Assembly: GCF_002699205.1 (NCBI RefSeq) | Contig: NZ_PABT01000032.1 | Span: forward strand, 1-64,000 | Source of the DNA: Allomuricauda sp. | GTDB taxonomy: Bacteria > Bacteroidota > Bacteroidia > Flavobacteriales > Flavobacteriaceae | Direction: 5' to 3' | DNA length: 64,000 nt | Shown: piece by piece, positions 60,555-64,000 of the stretch | Numbering within the stretch: the stretch's first letter is position 1 | Layout of the letters: each line of letters begins with the position of its first letter | Notes under the pieces: model-generated | Databases searched by the model: none | Told to the model about the DNA's origin: nothing | The model's input: the letters and a program-made list of their open reading frames with translations, nothing else | Translations under genes and position numbers: made by a program

Positions 60555-62588
60555 ATGGATTTGAGCACGGTACTTCTTATTGTTTTAGCAGTTGCTGCCG
60601 CGCTTACCCTGGTTTATTTTCAATATTTCTATAAGAACCCAAGAAAAGGTTCACTAAAAATAATATTGGCCGCATTAAGGTTTGTCACCTTGTTTTGCGG
60701 CCTTATTCTTTTGATAAACCCAAAGTTTGTCTCCAAGGATTACTTCGTAGAAAAAGCAAACCTGATTCTATTGGTGGACAATTCCACTTCCATGGAAGAT
60801 GGGACTTCCACAGCCAATCTTTCACGAATCATTGAGGAAATCAAGGAAAATAAAGCTCTGAACGAACGGTTTACTATCCATCAGTATGGGTTTGGGAGCG
60901 ATTTGAAACGTACAGATTCAATCTATTTTGACCAGGGAAATACAGATATTTCCAAGGCGCTTTCTGCCCTTAACGATGTTTTTGCCAATGGAATAAATAC
61001 CGTGGCACTTTTCACTGATGGCAATCAAACACTGGGCAGGGACTACGAATACATCGACTTGAATGAAAATTTTACGGTAAATTCAATTGTGGTCGGTGAC
61101 ACTACACAGTACGAGGATATTTCGGTAGGCTTCATCAATGTCAACAAATACGCTTTTTTAAGGAACAATTTCCCCATAGAGACTTCCATTAGGTATAGAG
61201 GGAGTAAATCTGTTTCAAGAACAGTTACGATTCTCATCAATGGGCAAAGAGTGCACCAGGAACAGGTAAACCTCAATAGCACCAAAAACAGTCAAACCAT
61301 AAATACGTTGGTAGAAGCTCAAAGTGTTGGCATTAAAACCATCAAAATTGAAGTAGGTGCGTTGGAAAACGAAAGGAACACTACCAATAACAGTAAGGAG
61401 ACCGCCATTGAAGTGATAGATGAAAAGACCAATGTGGCCATTGTTTCGGATATGTTACATCCGGATATCGGTTCTTTAAAAAAATCCATTGAGTCCAATG
61501 AACAACGTTCCGTAACCTTGTTAAAACCCAATGTGGGACAAGATGTTCTAGAGGACTCGGACCTTATAATTTTGTATCAACCCAATCGCAACTTTAGTGG
61601 TGTTTATCAGTTTTTAAAAGATACCGGGGGCAATTACTTTACCATTACCGGAAGCAAAACGGACTGGAACTTTCTAAATAGGGTCCAAGAAAGTTTTGCC
61701 ATGTCAGGAAGTAGACAGCCAGAAGATATTTTACCAGTCCTGAACAATGCCTTTGGAGCGTTTGGATTGGGTGAATTTACCGTAGATGATTTCCCCCCAT
61801 TGACCGGGATCCTTGGCGACATCCAAATAAACAAGGATAACGAGACCCTTATGTTCCAACGGTTACAGGGCATTGATTTAGACAAACCGCTGTTCAGCGT
61901 TCTTACAACGTCCAACACAAAAGAAGCCGTATTGTTCGGGGAAGGTATTTGGCGCTGGCGGGCGCAGGTGTACCGCAACGATAAAAGCTTTCAAAAGTTT
62001 GACGAATTCATGGGCAACCTGATGGTCTATTTAGGTTCCGACAAACAACGGAGCCGACTGGAATTAGACTATGATTTGGTTTTTGACAATGCCAATATGG
62101 CCAAGATACGAGCTTCATATTTTGATGAAAGCTACCAGTTTAATTCCAATGCCAGCATTTCCATCAAAGTAAAAGGAAAAGTCAACGATTTTTCAAGAGA
62201 ATCCCCCATGCTTTTAAAAGGGTCTTTTTATGAAGTCGACCTGAGTGATCTGGACGCGGGGGAATACCAATTTACCGTTACGGCCCAGAATGAAAACCTG
62301 AGTCGGTCAGGGACATTTAGGATATTGGATTTCGACCCTGAAAAACAACTGATCTCTGCCAATTATAAAAAATTGGAGCGCTTGGCACATAAAAATAGGG
62401 GCAGACGTTACTTTTTGGATAATGTGCAGACCTTATATGCTGACTTGTCTTCTTCCAAAGAATTTGTTCCGGTTCAAAAGAGCAGGGATAATGTTGTATC
62501 TTTAATAGATTTCCGTATTTTACTCGGACTGATGGTTCTTTCGTTAGCATCAGAATGGTTTATCAGAAAGTATAACGGATTAATATAA
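60555..62588 (+). CDS. vWA-domain membrane protein
   Basis: The 677-residue protein has two N-terminal helices (LLIVLAVAAALTLVYFQYF and ILAALRFVTLFCGLILLI). A vWA domain follows with the metal site LLVDNSTSMED and ALFTDGNQTL, then beta-rich segments and a GATase-like stretch (LIILYQPN...DTGGNYF). One C-terminal helix (FRILLGLMVLSLASEWFI) ends the protein. The layout mirrors the BatA-type protein at 12542-14464, though sequence is only distantly similar. Most of it should be periplasmic. Function unknown. Confidence 0.82.
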   Translation: MDLSTVLLIVLAVAAALTLVYFQYFYKNPRKGSLKIILAALRFVTLFCGLILLINPKFVSKDYFVEKANLILLVDNSTSMEDGTSTANLSRIIEEIKENKALNERFTIHQYGFGSDLKRTDSIYFDQGNTDISKALSALNDVFANGINTVALFTDGNQTLGRDYEYIDLNENFTVNSIVVGDTTQYEDISVGFINVNKYAFLRNNFPIETSIRYRGSKSVSRTVTILINGQRVHQEQVNLNSTKNSQTINTLVEAQSVGIKTIKIEVGALENERNTTNNSKETAIEVIDEKTNVAIVSDMLHPDIGSLKKSIESNEQRSVTLLKPNVGQDVLEDSDLIILYQPNRNFSGVYQFLKDTGGNYFTITGSKTDWNFLNRVQESFAMSGSRQPEDILPVLNNAFGAFGLGEFTVDDFPPLTGILGDIQINKDNETLMFQRLQGIDLDKPLFSVLTTSNTKEAVLFGEGIWRWRAQVYRNDKSFQKFDEFMGNLMVYLGSDKQRSRLELDYDLVFDNANMAKIRASYFDESYQFNSNASISIKVKGKVNDFSRESPMLLKGSFYEVDLSDLDAGEYQFTVTAQNENLSRSGTFRILDFDPEKQLISANYKKLERLAHKNRGRRYFLDNVQTLYADLSSSKEFVPVQKSRDNVVSLIDFRILLGLMVLSLASEWFIRKYNGLI

Positions 62589-62600
62589 ATCAAAATAAAC

Positions 62601-63416
62601 ATGGATAAATTACCAAAGATTGCGTTGCCCGCATTGGCAGCGGTTATTTTTTTAATCATCATCATCTCAAAATCAGCTATAACCATAGGTTCGGGTGAAG
62701 CAGGTGTGCTTTACAAAACCTTTGGTGGGGGCGTGGTTACCGATGAACCCCCATTGGGAGAGGGCTTTCATTTGGTCGCACCGTGGAACAAGGTATATGT
62801 TTATGAAGTTCGTCAGCAAGAAAAACTGGAACAAATGAACGTACTATCTTCTAACGGTCTGGACATTAAATTGGAAGCATCAGTTTGGTTCCAACCTTCA
62901 TATAATGAACTTGGCAAACTGCATCAGGAAAAAAGTGAACAGTATATAGATCGCGTTTTGCTTCCCGCCATTCGTTCTGCGGCCCGTAGCGTAGTTGGAA
63001 GATATACTCCGGAACAATTGTATTCGAGTAAACGGGATGCCATCCAACAAGAAATTTTCGAGGAAACCCAAAAAATCGTGGAAGACCAATACATCCAATT
63101 GAACGAAGTTTTGGTGAGGGATGTAACCTTGCCACCCACGATCAAGGACGCCATCGAACGTAAACTAAAACAGGAGCAAGAGTCTTTGGAATACGAATTT
63201 AGATTGGTAACGGCCCAAAAGGAAGCCGAAAAAGTTCGTATTGAAGCGCAAGGTAAAGCAGATGCCAACCGAATACTCAGTGCTTCATTGACAGATAAAA
63301 TATTGCAGGACAAGGGTATAGATGCGACAATAAAGCTTTCAGAATCACCAAACACCAAAGTGATCGTGGTAGGGTCAGGTGATAGTGGACTGCCATTAAT
63401 TTTAGGAAATAACTAA
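62601..63416 (+). CDS. Prohibitin-family SPFH membrane protein
   Basis: The 271-residue protein has an N-terminal membrane helix (IALPALAAVIFLIIIIS), an SPFH/band-7 domain (about 25-200, AGVLYKTFGGGV through VRDVTLPPTIKDAI) and a C-terminal coiled coil rich in Glu, Lys and Arg (KQEQESLEYEFRLVTAQKEAEKVRIEAQGKAD). It should form large ring-like scaffolds in the inner membrane, often with the FtsH protease. Located 12 bases after the vWA gene and likely cotranscribed. Confidence 0.93.
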   Translation: MDKLPKIALPALAAVIFLIIIISKSAITIGSGEAGVLYKTFGGGVVTDEPPLGEGFHLVAPWNKVYVYEVRQQEKLEQMNVLSSNGLDIKLEASVWFQPSYNELGKLHQEKSEQYIDRVLLPAIRSAARSVVGRYTPEQLYSSKRDAIQQEIFEETQKIVEDQYIQLNEVLVRDVTLPPTIKDAIERKLKQEQESLEYEFRLVTAQKEAEKVRIEAQGKADANRILSASLTDKILQDKGIDATIKLSESPNTKVIVVGSGDSGLPLILGNN

Positions 63417-63426
63417 ATTTCCCTTT

Positions 63427-63454
63427 TTTGATATAAAAATATATTCTACTTTTG
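63427..63454 (+). promoter_or_regulatory. Promoter of the his operon
   Basis: TTTG at 63427-63430, 16 bases, then TACTTTTG at 63447-63454: a full Bacteroidota -33/-7 pair. Transcription would start near 63461, just ahead of the leader peptide ATG. Confidence 0.7.
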
Positions 63455-63461
63455 GGGTGTT

Positions 63462-63515
63462 ATGAGAAACAGAAACACACATCATCATTTTTATACTTGC
63501 CCTCAAGCGAGATAG
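63462..63515 (+). CDS. hisL: his operon leader peptide
   Basis: This 17-residue ORF encodes MRNRNTHHHFYTCPQAR, with three His codons in a row (CAT CAT CAT, 63480-63488). It lies right after the promoter and ahead of a terminator and hisG. This is the classic design of a histidine attenuator. When charged His-tRNA is scarce, the ribosome stalls on the His codons and leaves 63502-63511 free to pair with the left arm of the terminator. When it is plentiful, the ribosome reaches the stop, covers that segment and the terminator forms. Confidence 0.85.
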   Translation: MRNRNTHHHFYTCPQAR

Positions 63516-63557
63516 AAATGTATTGTTGTTTTTAAAATATATTCTAACCCGTTTGAG
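63502..63557 (+). promoter_or_regulatory. Anti-terminator pairing in the his leader
   Basis: CTCAAGCGAG (63502-63511, end of the leader peptide ORF) can pair with CCCGTTTGAG (63548-63557, left terminator arm). There are eight Watson-Crick pairs, one G-U and one mismatch in ten positions. The pairing is exclusive with the terminator. A ribosome at the leader stop codon would cover the first arm. Confidence 0.65.
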
Positions 63558-63579
63558 AAATCAAACGGGTTTATTTTTT
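63546..63579 (+). terminator. his attenuator terminator
   Basis: AACCCGTTTGA-gaaa-TCAAACGGGTT is a perfect 11-bp stem with a GAAA loop, followed by tattttttg. It lies 30 bases after the leader peptide stop and 35 bases before the hisG ATG. No other gene upstream needs a terminator here except the prohibitin gene, so it most likely works as the attenuator. Confidence 0.88.
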
Positions 63580-63614
63580 GCACCCATTTGGTTTTTCAAA
63601 CAAAAAATTGAAAA

Positions 63615-64000
63615 ATGACAAAAATTAGGATTGCCGTTCAGAAAAGTGGCCGTTTAAACGAGGATTCCCTCAAAATTTTAAAAGATTGCGGTATTTCCAT
63701 CGACAATGGAAAAGACCAGCTAAAAGCGACTTCCCATAATTTTCCCTTGGAAGTCTTTTATTTGAGAAACGGGGATATTCCGCAATACCTTCGTGATGGG
63801 GTTGTTGATATTGCCATTATCGGGGAAAATGTATTGATCGAAAAAGGAAAGGATATTTCCATTGCGGAACGATTGGGTTTTTCCAAATGCCGTGTATCCC
63901 TTGCAGTACCAAAAAATGTGACCTACAATTCCATCAAAGATTTTGAGGGTAAAAAAATAGCTACTTCCTACCCAAATACGGTCAAGGAATATTTGGAGTC
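63615..64000 (+). CDS. hisG: ATP phosphoribosyltransferase (partial, 3' end outside the window)
   Basis: HisG catalyses the first step of histidine synthesis, joining ATP and PRPP, and is normally feedback-inhibited by histidine. The 128 visible residues start MTKIRIAVQKSGRLNEDSLKIL and continue with VVDIAIIGENVLIEKG, GFSKCRVSLAVP and KKIATSYPNTVKEYL, fitting the long-form enzyme. It is the first gene behind the attenuator, and the his operon continues past the window edge. Confidence 0.95.
   Translation, partial: MTKIRIAVQKSGRLNEDSLKILKDCGISIDNGKDQLKATSHNFPLEVFYLRNGDIPQYLRDGVVDIAIIGENVLIEKGKDISIAERLGFSKCRVSLAVPKNVTYNSIKDFEGKKIATSYPNTVKEYLE

Noticed and set aside
1-64000. CRISPR arrays, tRNA/rRNA genes, insertion sequences, prophage genes
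   Set aside because: None seen on reading either strand: no regular spaced repeats, no cloverleaf-like GC-rich segments, no transposase or phage proteins among the ORFs.

Overview
The window looks like ordinary chromosome from a marine-type member of the Flavobacteriaceae (Bacteroidota). Three signs support this. Many genes are preceded by the TAnnTTTG promoter box typical of this phylum. lpxC and fabZ are fused. Several phylum markers are present: PorX of type IX secretion, a BatA-type vWA protein, DUF937 and DUF6146-type small proteins, and a TonB receptor with an N-terminal carboxypeptidase-like domain. I saw no rRNA, tRNA, insertion sequence, prophage or CRISPR array. Genus cannot be fixed from the sequence alone.

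Layout. 1-2.2 kb holds the 5' part of a secreted DUF11-type repeat protein, broken at a run of eight G. 2.2-9.7 kb holds uvrA, an ECF-like sigma factor with a small downstream ORF, a cysteine-free endonuclease III, the peroxiredoxin bcp, a large conserved protein of unknown role and an MBL hydrolase. 10.3-18.4 kb is a minus-strand block: esterase, small membrane protein, dihydroorotase-like protein lacking metal ligands, BatA/vWA protein, glycosyltransferase, SGNH hydrolase and S10 peptidase. 18.9-28.1 kb carries a lipoprotein, transglutaminase-like and TIGR02757 proteins, lolD, msrA-folE, a probable metal-uptake TonB receptor with companion, and several small envelope proteins. 28.2-31.8 kb is serC-serA, then an acyl-CoA reductase divergent from a ferredoxin. 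32-40.5 kb is ychF, a DMT transporter, parE-parC, a sterol-desaturase-like protein and a TerC protein. 40.5-50.4 kb includes an XRE regulator divergent from an M14 peptidase, an Lrp/AsnC regulator split at an A8 tract, DinB, aroB, proline dehydrogenase, CPBP protease, a truncated AraC regulator and alanine dehydrogenase. 50.4-54 kb has a 45-residue secreted peptide, tsaE and porX divergent from an HD phosphohydrolase. 54-58.8 kb is a lipid A operon: lpxD, lpxC/fabZ, lpxA, efp and a second lpxD. 58.8-63.4 kb has sucD, fabG, a second vWA protein and a prohibitin-like protein. The window ends in the his operon, where hisG follows a histidine-rich leader peptide and a strong terminator.

How the genes work together. 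The clearest units are the lipid A operon, the serine branch (serC-serA), both topoisomerase IV subunits, and the envelope/secretion genes (lolD, porX, the TonB receptor).

Most interesting. The his leader is a complete attenuator: promoter, a leader peptide with three consecutive His codons, an anti-terminator pairing and a terminator. Two genes are interrupted exactly at 8-nt homopolymers (G8 and A8); this could be phase variation, slippage or sequencing error. The XRE/M14 intergenic region repeats a TTAC-N4-GTAA motif. The dihydroorotase-like protein looks catalytically dead, and endonuclease III has lost its iron-sulfur cluster.
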